This document shows, in pieces, positions 9,917-19,500 of a stretch of DNA of 64,000 nucleotides. This DNA is from Janthinobacterium sp. 67 (GTDB lineage: Bacteria > Pseudomonadota > Gammaproteobacteria > Burkholderiales > Burkholderiaceae_D). Each line of letters begins with the position of its first letter. The first letter of the stretch is position 1. The notes beneath the pieces are model-generated. The model did not search any database, was not told the DNA's origin, and was given only the letters and a program-made list of their open reading frames with translations. The stretch covers positions 4,650,001 through 4,714,000 of the forward strand of contig NZ_PGES01000001.1 of NCBI RefSeq assembly GCF_002797895.1. The letters run 5' to 3'. The position numbers were made by a program, and so were the translations under genes.

Positions 9917-10780
9917 CTAGGCGCGTTCGCGGTGGCGCAAGACGACGCGTTCGTTGGGCCCGAAGTATTGCGCCAGCCGTTCCGCCATGTACACGGAGCG
10001 GTGCTGGCCGCCCGTGCAGCCCAGGGCCACCGTCAGGTAGCTGCGGTTGTCGGACTTGAATGATGGCAACCATTTCTCGATGAAGGCGCGTATGTCGGCC
10101 AGCAATTCCAGCGCGCTCGGCTGCGCGTCGAGGAAGGCGATCACGGGCGCGTCGCGTCCGTCGAGGGGGCGCAGGGCCAGGTCGTAATAGGGGTTCGGCA
10201 AGGCCCGCACATCGAAGACGAAGTCGGCGTCCAGCGGCACGCCCAGCTTGAAGGCGAACGATTCGAAGAACAGGGTCAGCGGTGCACGCTCGGAGGCGAC
10301 GATATCCTTGATCCAGGCGCGCAGCTTGTTGGCGCTCAGCTCCGACGTGTCGATCACGTGGCCCAGCTGTTCGATGGCCGACAGGCGCTCGCGTTCTTCC
10401 GAGATGCATTCGATCAGGGTGCGGCGGCTGGCCGGATTCTGGTTCGGACGCAGTTCGTGCGACAGCGGATGGCTGCGCCGCGTTTCCGAGAAGCGCGCCA
10501 CCAGCGAATGCGTGGTAGCCGTCAAGAACATGACCTTGACGTCGTGCCCCTGGTCGCGCAGCAGGGCCACATTGTGCGGCAGGCTGACGAGCGACTCGGC
10601 GCTGCGCGCATCGACGGCGACGGCCAGTTGCGGTGTGCCTTCGTCGAGCAGGGTTTGCACCAGGCTGGGCAGCAAGGCCGGTGGCAGGTTGTCGACACAA
10701 TAGTAGCCGGCATCTTCCAGCACATTGAGCGCGACGGATTTACCGGAGCCGGATATTCCGGTGATAAGGACGATATGCAT
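9917..10780 (-). CDS. rapZ: RNase adapter / nucleotide-binding protein RapZ (YvcJ family)
   Basis: A 287-residue P-loop protein. Walker A is GISGSGKS at about residues 8-15 at the very N-terminus, and the C-terminal domain carries [13 protein letters not shown]. In E. coli RapZ delivers the sRNA GlmZ to RNase E to tune glucosamine-6-phosphate synthesis; whether that holds here is unknown. The start at 10780 puts the P-loop at the usual distance from the N-terminus. It is separated from hprK, its usual operon partner, by a 561-base repeat region. Confidence 0.93.
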   Translation of the reverse strand: MHIVLITGISGSGKSVALNVLEDAGYYCVDNLPPALLPSLVQTLLDEGTPQLAVAVDARSAESLVSLPHNVALLRDQGHDVKVMFLTATTHSLVARFSETRRSHPLSHELRPNQNPASRRTLIECISEERERLSAIEQLGHVIDTSELSANKLRAWIKDIVASERAPLTLFFESFAFKLGVPLDADFVFDVRALPNPYYDLALRPLDGRDAPVIAFLDAQPSALELLADIRAFIEKWLPSFKSDNRSYLTVALGCTGGQHRSVYMAERLAQYFGPNERVVLRHRERA

Positions 10781-10862
10781 AGCCCGATCATACAATAAAG
10801 ACCGGTGCTCTGCTCCCAAGGCAATTATCTTTACAAACTATTGCAATTTCATATGTGTATTT

Positions 10863-11020
10863 CGTAGGTCGGCTTAGCGCAAAGCGGTGCAGCAGGGAAT
10901 TCACGCAGCATGGCTGCGTGCCTGCGTAACGGTCCTCGCTTGCAAGCGAGGGCTCCTGCTGACACCCGCTAACAATGTCGTCGGATTACGCGGGGCCTTG
11001 CCCCGCTAGTCCGACCTACG
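10863..11020 (+). repeat. Inverted-repeat-bounded element holding a diverged copy of the array unit
   Basis: CGTAGGTCGG at 10863-10872 is exactly complementary to CCGACCTACG at 11011-11020, so the segment is bounded by perfect 10-base inverted repeats. Inside, 10886-10977 is a diverged copy of the 106-bp unit found downstream: it shares the GCAGGGAATTCACGCAGC stretch, a CGCAGC/GCTGCG hairpin and a palindromic stem, here CCTCGC/GCGAGG. A second internal stem is GCGGGGC/GCCCCGC at 10990-11005. No ORF is supported. It resembles REP-type intergenic elements, but family membership is inferred only. Confidence 0.75.
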
Positions 11021-11033
11021 TTGCTAATCCCCG

Positions 11034-11368
11034 CTCATGGCGAGTCGTTGGTGCAGCCGGGAATTCACGCAGCACGGCTGCATGCTTGCGTAACGGTTCG
11101 CCCTTGCAAGGGCGAACTCCTTGGCAACATTAATCGCCACTCATGGCGAGTCGTTGGTGCAGCAGGGAATTCACGCAGCGCTGCTGCGTGCCTGCGTAAC
11201 GGTTCGCCCTTGCAAGGGCGAACTCCTTGGCAACATTAATCGCCACTCATGGCGAGTCGTTGGTGCAGCAGGGAATTCACGCAGCACGGCTGCGTGCCTG
11301 CGTAACGGTTCGCCCTTGCAAGGGCGAACTCCTTGGCAACATTAATCGCCACTCATGGCGAGTCGTTG
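11034..11368 (+). repeat. 106-bp tandem array, three full copies plus 17 bases, derived from the hprK 3' end
   Basis: Units start at 11034, 11140 and 11246 with an exact 106-base period; a fourth partial unit of 17 bases at 11352-11368 lies inside hprK. Each full unit carries two hairpins: CACGCAGC/GCTGCGTG with a three-base loop (11278-11296 in unit 3), and the perfect palindrome with arms GTTCGCCC/GGGCGAAC (11308-11329 in unit 3). The unit junction carries the last eight codons and stop of hprK on the minus strand. Units differ at a few positions, including a swapped loop (ACG versus GCT) with the stem kept. Some unit-derived reading frames start with ATG but are repeat artefacts. Confidence 0.93.
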
Positions 11369-12277
11369 CCGTTCCATGAACTCCTGCAAGGTATCGATGC
11401 CGCGCAGTTGCAGAATGGTATTGCGCACGGCCGCTTCCAGCAGCACGGCGATGTTGCGGCCGGCGGCGACGGGGATGACGACCTTGCGCACGGGCAGGCC
11501 CAGCACGTCTTCCGTGGGGAACAGGAAAGGCAGGCGCTCGACTTCCTCTTCCAGCGCGTTGCGGCGCACGAGGTGCACGATCAGTTTCAGGCGCATCTTG
11601 CGGCGCACGGCCGTTTCGCCAAAGATGGCCTTGATGTCGAGCAAGCCCAGGCCCCGTACTTCCAGCAGGTTCTGCAGCAGGGGCGGGCAGCGGCCTTCGA
11701 TCATGTTCGGTGCGATGCGCGAGAATTCGACGGCGTCGTCGGCCACCAGGCCGTGGCTGCGCGAAATCAGCTCCAGCCCCAGTTCGCTCTTGCCCAGGCC
11801 CGAGTCGCCCGTGATCAGCACGCCTACGCCCAGCACGTCCATGAACACGCCATGCATGATGATGCGTTGCGCCAGTTTTTTCGACAGGTAGACGCGCAGG
11901 AAGTCGATCACTTGCGCGGCCGGCAGCGGAGTGGAGAACAGGGGAATGTTTTGCTCGTCGCAGATGGCGAGGATGTCGGGCGGCGTTTCCAGCCCTTGCG
12001 CGATGATCAGCGCGGGCGGGCCGCCGGCGATCAGTTCGCCGATCACGTGGGTGCGCGTGTTGACCTTCAGGCGCTGGTAGTAATTGATTTCCTGGTGGCC
12101 AAAGACCTGGATGCGGCCCGGATGGATCAGGTTCAAGTGGCCCACCTGGTCGGCGGCCGACGAGACGTCGCCCGAGATCAGGCGTTCGCCGCCGGGGAAG
12201 CCGGCGAACCAGCCCAGTTGCAGACTTTCACGATTATCGTCGTACAGGCGTTGTATCGTCAGTGGCGTTTGCAACAT
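11342..12277 (-). CDS. hprK: HPr kinase/phosphorylase
   Basis: The 311-residue bifunctional enzyme phosphorylates and dephosphorylates Ser of HPr-like proteins. Walker A is GDSGLGKS at residues 157-164, the conserved His of HGVFMDVLG is at 142, and the HprK signature lies around [13 protein letters not shown]. It belongs to the incomplete nitrogen/carbon PTS of betaproteobacteria together with PtsN just upstream. Its last codons and stop are part of a tandem repeat that extends downstream toward rapZ. The gene itself looks intact. Confidence 0.96.
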   Translation of the reverse strand: MLQTPLTIQRLYDDNRESLQLGWFAGFPGGERLISGDVSSAADQVGHLNLIHPGRIQVFGHQEINYYQRLKVNTRTHVIGELIAGGPPALIIAQGLETPPDILAICDEQNIPLFSTPLPAAQVIDFLRVYLSKKLAQRIIMHGVFMDVLGVGVLITGDSGLGKSELGLELISRSHGLVADDAVEFSRIAPNMIEGRCPPLLQNLLEVRGLGLLDIKAIFGETAVRRKMRLKLIVHLVRRNALEEEVERLPFLFPTEDVLGLPVRKVVIPVAAGRNIAVLLEAAVRNTILQLRGIDTLQEFMERQRLAMSGD

Positions 12278-12313
12278 GGCGGTCTTCTTCAGGAGTGGAG
12301 GAATACCTGAAGT

Positions 12314-12796
12314 TTAACCTGCCGCTTGCAGACTGGGTTGCCAATTGACGATGCGCGAATGCACGGATTTCGGTTCCGGATCCGTGGCCAGCGCCGTGCG
12401 GAAGGCGTCATCGGAAAACATTTCGGCGATTTCCGACAGGATTTCCAGATGTTGCTGAGTGACATGATCGGGAATCAGCAGGAAAAACAACAGATTGACG
12501 GGCTTGCCATCGGGCGACTCGAAGGGAATCGGTTCGGCCAGGCGCACGAAGGCGCCCAGCGGCGATTTCAGGGTTTTGCTGCCCTTGACTCTGCCATGCG
12601 GCACGGCCACGCCATGGCCCAGACCGGTCGAGCCCAGGCGTTCGCGGGCAAACAGATTGTCCGAAACGGTAGAGCGGGCGATGCCGTAATTGTTTTCGAA
12701 GATCAGGCCGGCTTGCTCGAAGGCGCGCTTTTTACTGGAGACTTCCAGGTCCAGCAGGACGTTTTCGAGGGATAATATTTTGCTAAGATTAGTCAT
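12314..12796 (-). CDS. ptsN: PTS IIA-like nitrogen regulatory protein PtsN
   Basis: A 160-residue EIIA-Ntr protein. The phosphorylated His is at residue 67 in HGVAVPHGRV. It accepts phosphate from NPr/HPr and regulates potassium and nitrogen metabolism rather than importing sugar. The ATG at 12796 is preferred; an in-frame TTG at 12805 would add only three residues. It leads the minus-strand ptsN-hprK-rapZ series, 36 bases before hprK, with a near-consensus promoter just upstream. Confidence 0.94.
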   Translation of the reverse strand: MTNLSKILSLENVLLDLEVSSKKRAFEQAGLIFENNYGIARSTVSDNLFARERLGSTGLGHGVAVPHGRVKGSKTLKSPLGAFVRLAEPIPFESPDGKPVNLLFFLLIPDHVTQQHLEILSEIAEMFSDDAFRTALATDPEPKSVHSRIVNWQPSLQAAG

Positions 12797-12841
12797 GACA
12801 CTCAATGAAATGGTGCAATGCGCAGAGGGCTTGCGAGCCGA

Positions 12842-12870
12842 ATTATAGGCCTGTTTCGGCGGCCTGTAAC
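12842..12870 (-). promoter_or_regulatory. Sigma-70 promoter for ptsN
   Basis: On the minus strand, GTTACA (12870-12865) is separated by 17 bases from a perfect TATAAT (12847-12842). The predicted start near 12835 leaves about 38 bases of leader before the ptsN ATG at 12796. Confidence 0.65.
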
Positions 12871-13130
12871 GCCAATTCTCAACAGTATACGCCCGCTGCG
12901 GGCGCAGTAGGCGCTACAGCCCACGTGGCCATCATTTTAGCAAAAAAATAACATCGGCGTGTATCGGCTATTTCTTGATTAAAAACACGCGGTGCGCCGG
13001 TTTTTCCGCCGCCGAATGCTGATTTTCCGATTTTTCAGCGTCTTTGACATGCACTGCGGCACTACGACAACGTTGTTTTAAAACACAGCCAACATTCCTG
13101 CTGGCATGGTTTTGCGGTGTTGCTCGGTTG
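12871..13130. other. Intergenic region between ptsN and queF
   Basis: The gene-free stretch from the ptsN start to the queF stop is 334 bases; this is the part beyond the ptsN promoter. It contains a 15-base inverted repeat with arms CGCCCGC/GCGGGCG (12890-12904) and a perfect ten-base palindrome ACAACGTTGT (13067-13076). Local AT content is higher around 12940-13060. The reading frames crossing it overlap queF antisense and show no protein-like character. No terminator with a clear T-run was found for queF. Confidence 0.5.
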
Positions 13131-13973
13131 TTACTGTCGCGCGTTGCGCAGATTGCCCGGCATCGTACCCGTGCTGTAGTTGCTGCGCCACGGATTGATA
13201 TCGAGGCCGCCGCGGCGCGTATAGCGCGCATACACGGACAGTTTTTGCGGCTTGCACTGACGCAAGATATCGACAAAGATGCGCTCCACGCATTGCTCGT
13301 GGAATTCATTGTGCTCGCGGAAACCGATCAGGTAGCGCAACAGGCTTTCCTGGTCGATCTGCGGCCCCGCATACTCGATCTGCACGCTGCCCCAGTCGGG
13401 CTGGCCCGTCACCAGGCAATTCGACTTGAGCAAGTGCGAGACGAGTTTTTCTTCCACGGGCGCTTCATCCAGGGCAGCTTTCAGCAGCAGCGGCGAGGGC
13501 GTGTATTGCGTGATTTCCAGGTCCAGGCGGTCCAGCAGCACACCATCGAATTCGCCCATTTTCAGCTTGCCGAAATCGTCCTGCAAGGTCAGTTCGACTT
13601 GCACGGGGGCGCCGAAACCGTTCGACAAATCCTGCTTGAGCAGGGCCAGCAGCGCTTCGGGGCTGTCCAGTTTGGTCTGGTTGAACGAGTTCAGGTACAG
13701 CTTGAACGATTTCGATTCGATGATGTTCGGCGAATCGGCGGGCGCACTGACCTTGGCGATGGCCACCTGCGGCTTGCCGCGCTGGTTCAGCCACGACAGT
13801 TCATACGCATTCCAGATGTCAAGGCCGAAGAAGGGCAAGGTGCCGCGCAGTTCCAGCTCGTCGCGCTTGCCCTGGCGCGGAATCGGAAACAGCAATTCCG
13901 GCGCGTAATCGGTGCGGTAGGCGGAGCTTTTGCCCAGGGGGGATTGTTCGGCGAGGTCGTTGGTGGTGGTCAT
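13131..13973 (-). CDS. queF: NADPH-dependent 7-cyano-7-deazaguanine reductase
   Basis: Reduces preQ0 to preQ1 in queuosine biosynthesis. The 280-residue protein is the long, tandem-T-fold form. The thioimide-forming Cys is residue 186 in [13 protein letters not shown], the catalytic Asp is 193, and the QueF motif [11 protein letters not shown] lies near 86-96. It stands alone between ptsN and ilvA on the minus strand; other queuosine genes are not in the window. Confidence 0.95.
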   Translation of the reverse strand: MTTTNDLAEQSPLGKSSAYRTDYAPELLFPIPRQGKRDELELRGTLPFFGLDIWNAYELSWLNQRGKPQVAIAKVSAPADSPNIIESKSFKLYLNSFNQTKLDSPEALLALLKQDLSNGFGAPVQVELTLQDDFGKLKMGEFDGVLLDRLDLEITQYTPSPLLLKAALDEAPVEEKLVSHLLKSNCLVTGQPDWGSVQIEYAGPQIDQESLLRYLIGFREHNEFHEQCVERIFVDILRQCKPQKLSVYARYTRRGGLDINPWRSNYSTGTMPGNLRNARQ

Positions 13974-14056
13974 GGTCGTGTGGCTACAAATTCTGTGAAG
14001 GGTGAATGGTAGCTTATTTCAACCCAACGGCAAGGACCGGGGTCAGACCCGGCGGG

Positions 14057-14083
14057 GGAATGCGCCCCGGTGGGACGCATTCC
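14057..14083. repeat. Strong hairpin between ilvA and queF
   Basis: Arms GGAATGCG (14057-14064) and CGCATTCC (14076-14083) extend inward to a 12-base stem with one mismatch and a three-base loop. There is no T-run on either side, so it does not look like a simple intrinsic terminator. A GGGGTCAGACCC inverted motif lies just upstream (about 14039-14050). It may be a REP-like or mRNA-stabilising element. Confidence 0.55.
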
Positions 14084-14107
14084 GATCGTGAAGCGACTGA
14101 CCTGTTA

Positions 14108-15643
14108 TTACCCCAGGAATAATTTGTACACAGGATTGCTGCTCTCATCCCAATAGCGGTACCCCAAGGTATCGAGGAAGCGGGCGAATTCTCCCATCTC
14201 ATCGGGCGGCACTTGCAGGCCGATCAGGATGCGGCCCACGTCGCCGCCCTGGCTGCGGTAGTGGCACAGGGAAATATTCCAGTTCGGCGCCATGCTGTCG
14301 AGAAAGCGCATCAGCGCGCCCGGGCGCTCGGGGAATTCGAAGCGGTACAGCAGCTCGTCCTGGGCCAGGCGGCTCTTGCCGCCCACCAGGTGGCGGATGT
14401 GCGACTTGGCCAGCTCGTCGTGGGTCAGGTCCAGGGTCTTGAATTCGTGTTCCTCGAAGGTCTTCGCCAGCACGCTCGATTCATGCCGGTCTGCAATCTG
14501 GATGCCGACGAACACGTGCGCGGCTTTTTCATCGCTGATGCGGTAATTAAATTCCGTCACGTTGCGCGCGCCGATGAGCGAGCAGAAGCGCTTGAAGCTG
14601 CCCCGCTGTTCGCGCATGGTGACGGCAAACACGGCTTCGCGGAATTCGCCCAGTTCAGCCCGTTCCGCCACGAAGCGCAAGCGGTCGAAATTCATGTTCG
14701 CGCCGCTGGCGATGGTGACCAGGGTTTCGTTGTTGACGGGGTGCTTGGTCAGGCTGGCCCGTTCCACATAGGCCTTGGCGCCGGCGATGGCCAGCGCGCC
14801 GGACGGTTCCAGGATGGAGCGTGTATCCGTAAACACATCCTTGATGGCGGCGCAGATGGCGTCCGTGTCGACGGTGATGATTTCATCGACATACGCCTGC
14901 ACGAGGCGGAAGGTTTCCTCGCCGGCCAGGCGCACGGCCGTGCCGTCGGCAAACAGGCCCACGTCGTTCAGGGTCACGCGTTCGCCGGCCTTGAGCGAGC
15001 GGGCCATGGCGTTCGAATCGACGCTTTGCACGCCGATGATCTTGATGTCAGGGCGAATCTGTTTCACATAGGCGGCAATGCCGGCGATCAAGCCGCCGCC
15101 GCCGATGGGGGCGAAGATGGCGTGGATGGGGCCGGCGTGCTGGCGCAGGATTTCCATGCCGATCGTGCCCTGGCCAGCGATCACGTCCGGGTCGTCGAAC
15201 GGGTGCACGAAGGTCAGCTTCTGTTCCTTTTCCAGGGTCAGCGCATGGTTGTAGGCATCCGTGTACGACTCGCCGTGCAGCACCACTTCCACGTTCACGC
15301 CGCCGCGTCCCTTGACCGCCTCGACCTTTACTAGCGGCGTGGTGGTCGGCATGACGATGACGGCACGGCACCCCATGCGCGCGGCCGACAGGGCCACGCC
15401 CTGAGCGTGGTTGCCGGCCGAGGCGCAAATCACGCCGCGCTTGCGTTCCGCTTCGCTCAGTTTGGACATCTTGTTGTAGGCGCCCCGAATCTTGAAGCTG
15501 AACACGCTTTGCATGTCTTCGCGCTTGAAGTAAATCTGGTTGTTCAGGCGCTGCGACAGGGCAGGGGCCAGTTCCAGCGGCGTTTCGGTGGCGACGTCAT
15601 AGACGCGGGCGGTCAGGATTTTCTTGAGGTAGTCGATGTTCAT
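14108..15643 (-). CDS. ilvA: Threonine ammonia-lyase, biosynthetic
   Basis: PLP enzyme that converts threonine to 2-oxobutanoate, the first step of isoleucine synthesis. The PLP Lys is residue 51 in SFKIRGAYNKM; substrate and phosphate loops are ASAGNHAQGVA and GGGGLIAGIAAY. Two ACT-like regulatory domains fill the C-terminal 190 residues (for example around RPGALMRFLD). The 511-residue length matches the allosteric, isoleucine-inhibited type. The ATG at 15643 starts at the usual N-terminus; the much longer open frame upstream overlaps the divergent gene. Confidence 0.95.
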   Translation of the reverse strand: MNIDYLKKILTARVYDVATETPLELAPALSQRLNNQIYFKREDMQSVFSFKIRGAYNKMSKLSEAERKRGVICASAGNHAQGVALSAARMGCRAVIVMPTTTPLVKVEAVKGRGGVNVEVVLHGESYTDAYNHALTLEKEQKLTFVHPFDDPDVIAGQGTIGMEILRQHAGPIHAIFAPIGGGGLIAGIAAYVKQIRPDIKIIGVQSVDSNAMARSLKAGERVTLNDVGLFADGTAVRLAGEETFRLVQAYVDEIITVDTDAICAAIKDVFTDTRSILEPSGALAIAGAKAYVERASLTKHPVNNETLVTIASGANMNFDRLRFVAERAELGEFREAVFAVTMREQRGSFKRFCSLIGARNVTEFNYRISDEKAAHVFVGIQIADRHESSVLAKTFEEHEFKTLDLTHDELAKSHIRHLVGGKSRLAQDELLYRFEFPERPGALMRFLDSMAPNWNISLCHYRSQGGDVGRILIGLQVPPDEMGEFARFLDTLGYRYWDESSNPVYKLFLG

Positions 15644-15844
15644 AGTCTGCAAGCAAGTGATTCTGGGCCAGAAAGGGTCTGGAGCGTGTCTGTCGATAGC
15701 GGCGGCGCGGCGGCGGATAGCCTGGCGACAATAATGCTCTGTGGAACTGCGGGCGGGTATGCCTTTGCCTGCCGGCGCGGATTGTGCGGCGCCCAGGCTG
15801 CTCTTCATTATAATGGAGAGCCTTACCTCATCGTGTAGTGTTCC

Positions 15845-16336
15845 ATGATCGAATCCGCAATCGCCTGGCTGCTGCAGCTGATCGCAGCACCGGAAGTCGG
15901 GCTGACATCGGTCTTTCTGATCAGCTTTATTTCCGCCACCTTGTTGCCGCTCGGCTCGGAGCCGGCCGTATTTGCCGTCATCAAGGCCAATCCCGCGCTG
16001 TTCTGGGCCGCCATCGGCGTCGCCACCCTGGGCAATACCTTGGGCGGCATCGTCGACTACTGGATGGGCTACCGGGCCAAGCAGGCGTTCGCCAAGGAGC
16101 GCGACACGCGCTGGTTCCGCTGGCTGGCCCGCTACGGCGCCAAGACCATGCTGCTGGCCTGGCTGCCCATCGTGGGCGACCCGCTGTGTACCCTGGCGGG
16201 CTGGCTCAAGCTGCCGTTCTGGCCCAGCGTCGCCTACATGGCCGTCGGCAAGTGCGCGCGCTACCTGACCATGACGGGCTTGCTGCTGTACGTGCCCGAT
16301 GGCGTATGGCACCGGATCGGCCAGATGCTGGCCTAA
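15845..16336 (+). CDS. YqaA-family inner-membrane protein (DedA/VTT superfamily)
   Basis: The 163-residue protein has four or five hydrophobic segments and the family pattern LPLGSEPAVFAV, GNTLGGIVDYWMGY, and PIVGDPLCTLAGW, which includes the charged residues within membrane segments typical of DedA/SNARE-associated proteins. DedA-type proteins are linked to undecaprenyl-phosphate or phospholipid movement, but the role of the YqaA branch is not established. It is divergent from ilvA and ends in an intrinsic terminator. Confidence 0.8.
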   Translation: MIESAIAWLLQLIAAPEVGLTSVFLISFISATLLPLGSEPAVFAVIKANPALFWAAIGVATLGNTLGGIVDYWMGYRAKQAFAKERDTRWFRWLARYGAKTMLLAWLPIVGDPLCTLAGWLKLPFWPSVAYMAVGKCARYLTMTGLLLYVPDGVWHRIGQMLA

Positions 16337-16373
16337 ATGGGGCTGCCTGCAACGCCAGTTTGCCCCATTTTTG
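16335..16373 (+). terminator. Intrinsic terminator after the yqaA-like gene
   Basis: Stem AAATGGGGC (16335-16343) / GCCCCATTT (16362-16370), 18-base loop, continuing into further T residues. It overlaps the stop codon of the preceding gene. Confidence 0.75.
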
Positions 16374-16594
16374 GGCAGATCGATAGTTTGTAGTAGAGCT
16401 CAATTATTGGCATTTTTGCGTCAAAAAATCATGAAAACTGGTTTTTTGTTCATGTAAAGGAAAGCTTTTCCGTATTTGCTATGGCAGTCGATGAGGTGCT
16501 TAAACCTTGGGCGGCATAAGGCTGTTCCCGCATGGTGCGGCGCAATAAGATAAAATGTACCTTTAGGGTCCAGTCTACATCGTCACCACACTCC

Positions 16595-19500
16595 ATGAAC
16601 GCTCCCGCACAAATCCAAGCTTTACTGGCAGAAACGCCGAATGGTCCCGCAGCAAGCCGCCTGCGCGAAATCCCGTATAACTACACGTCGTTTTCCGATC
16701 GCGAGATCGTCATACGCCTGTTGGGGGAGGACTCCTGGCGCCTGCTCGACGAGTTGCGCGGCGCCCGCCAGACGGGCCGTTCGGCCCGCATGCTGTACGA
16801 GGTGCTGGGCGATATCTGGGTCGTGCGCCGCAATCCCTACCTGCAGGACGACTTGCTCGACAATCCGAAGCGCCGCCAGGGCTTGATCGATGCCTTGCAT
16901 CACCGCCTGGCCGAAGTCGACAAGCGCCGCCTGTCCATCGATGCGGCCGGCGGCGACGCGCTGGCGGCCGGCGAAGCGCCAGAAGTGGCCAAGGCGCGCA
17001 GCGCCAACGTGGAGCTGCTGCTGAAAGCGGCCAGCAAGGCCGTGGCCGACTTTGGCGACGAATTCCGCAAGACCTACGACTTGCGCAAGCGCACGGTCAA
17101 GGTGCTGGGCCGCTACACGGAAAAACACAATGTGCGCTTCGACGGCATGACGCGCGTGTCGCACGTGACGGACGCCACCGACTGGCGCGTGGAATACCCG
17201 TTCGTCGTGCTCACGCCCGACACGGAAGAGGAAATGGCCGGCCTCGTCAAAGGCTGCATCGAGCTGGGGCTGACCATCATCCCGCGCGGCGGCGGCACCG
17301 GCTACACGGGCGGCGCGATTCCCCTGACGCCGATGTCGGCCGTCATCAACACGGAAAAACTCATCACCCTGGGTGCCGTGGAAATGACGGTCTTGCCGGG
17401 CCTCACGCACGAATACGCGACGATCAATTCGGGCGCGGGCGTGATCACGAATAAAGTGTCGGAAGCGGCCGAGAAGGCCGGTTTCGTGTTTGCCGTCGAT
17501 CCGACGTCCGCCCATGCTTCGTGCATCGGCGGCAACGTCGCCATGAATGCGGGCGGCAAGAAGGCCGTGCTGTGGGGCACTGCGCTGGACAACCTGGCTT
17601 CGTGGCGCATGGTCGACCCGAACGGCGACTGGCTCGACGTCACGCGTCTCGACCATAACCTGGGCAAGATCCACGATATCGCCTTGGCACGCTTCCAGCT
17701 GGAATGGCGTCACCCGAGCACGCGCGACGCGACAAAACCGAACGCGCCGTTCAAGACGGAAATTTTGGAAATTCCTGGCCGCAAGTTCCGCAAGGAAGGC
17801 CTGGGCAAGGACGTGACCGATAAATTCCTCGCCGGCTTGCCGGGTATCCAGAAAGAAGGCTGCGACGGCCTGATCACGTCGGCGCGCTGGATTTTGCACA
17901 AGATGCCGAAGTTCGCCCGCACCGTCTGCCTGGAATTCTTTGGCCAGGCGCGCGACGCGATCCCGTCGATCGTGGAAATCAAGGATTACCTGGACGGCTT
18001 GCCGGCCAAGGGCGAGCAATACACGAGCATCCGCCTGGCGGGCCTGGAGCATCTGGACGAGCGCTACCTGCGCGCCGTCGGCTACGCCACGAAGTCGAAG
18101 CGGGGCGTGCTGCCGAAGATGGCCCTGTTTGGCGACATTGTCGGCGACGATGAAAATGCCGTCGCGCAAGCGGCGTCGGAAGTCGTGCGCATCGCCAACA
18201 CCCGCGTGGGCGAAGGTTTTGTCGCCGTCAGCCCGGAAGCGCGCAAAAAGTTCTGGTTAGATCGTGCCCGCACGGCGGCGATCGCCAAGCACACGAATGC
18301 GTTCAAGATCAATGAAGACGTGGTGATTCCCCTGAACCGCATGGGCGAATACACGGATGGCATCGAGCGCATCAATATCGAGCTGTCGATCAAGAACAAG
18401 CTGCAACTGGCCGACGCCCTGAGCGAATTCTTTGGCAAGGGTAATTTGCCAGTAGGCAAGAGCGATGATGCGTCCGACGACCGTGTCGACGATGCGGAAA
18501 TGCTGGGCGACCGTGCCGAGCAGGCGCAGCAGTTGCTGGCGCAAGTCACGGCGCGCTGGACCTATCTGCTGGCCCAGCTCGATCGTCCGCTGGCGGACGT
18601 GAAGGGCGAATTGGCCGAACTGGGCCTGGAGCGCTTGCTGCCCGTCTTCGATGCACGCCTGGAAACGCAGCCGGCCGCCACCCTGTTCGACGTGGTGCAG
18701 GACCGCACCGTGCGCATCACGTGGAAGCAGGAAATCCGCGCCCAGCTGCGCCAGATCTTCAATGGCGCCGCCTTCAAGCTGATCCTCGACGAAGCGACCG
18801 CGATTCACGCGCGCATCCTGCGTAGCCGCGTGTTCGTCGCGCTGCACATGCACGCGGGCGACGGCAACGTGCACACGAACTTGCCCGTCAACTCGGACAA
18901 TTACGAAATGCTGCAAGACGCCCACGAAGCCGTGGGCCGCATCATGATTTTGGCCCGCTCGCTGAACGGCGTCATTTCCGGCGAGCACGGTATCGGCATT
19001 ACCAAGCTGGAATTTTTGACGGAAGAAGAGATTGGCGACTTCCGCAGTTACAAGCAGCGCATCGATCCGGAAGGCCGTTTCAACAAGGGCAAACTGCTGA
19101 ACCTGCCAGGCATGGGTGCCGACTTGCGCAATGCCTACACGCCGTCGTTCGGCCTGATGGGCCATGAATCCTTGATCATGCAGCAAAGCGATATCGGCGC
19201 CATCGCGGACAGCGTCAAGGATTGCTTGCGTTGCGGCAAGTGCAAACCCGTGTGCTCGACCCACGTGCCGCGTGCCAACTTGCTGTATTCGCCACGCGAC
19301 AAGATCTTGGCGACCTCGTCCCTGATCGAAGCCTTCCTGTACGAAGAACAGACGCGCCGCGGTATCTCCATCAAGCATTGGGAAGAGTTCGAGGACGTGG
19401 CTGACCACTGCACGGTCTGCCATAAATGCGTGACGCCTTGCCCAGTGAACATCGATTTCGGCGACGTGTCGATGAACATGCGCAACTTGCTGCGCAAGAT

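Noticed and set aside
11021..11345. Short ORFs beginning in the repeat region (72 and 74 codons)
   Set aside because: They are frames created by the 106-bp tandem units and repeat the same peptide; no separate gene evidence.
11034..11368. CRISPR array
   Set aside because: The period is 106 bases with the whole unit repeated and no unique spacers; the units contain hprK coding sequence and hairpins instead.
12968..13309. 113-codon minus-strand frame near queF
   Set aside because: It overlaps queF in another frame on the same strand; queF has all catalytic motifs. No ribosome binding site was seen.
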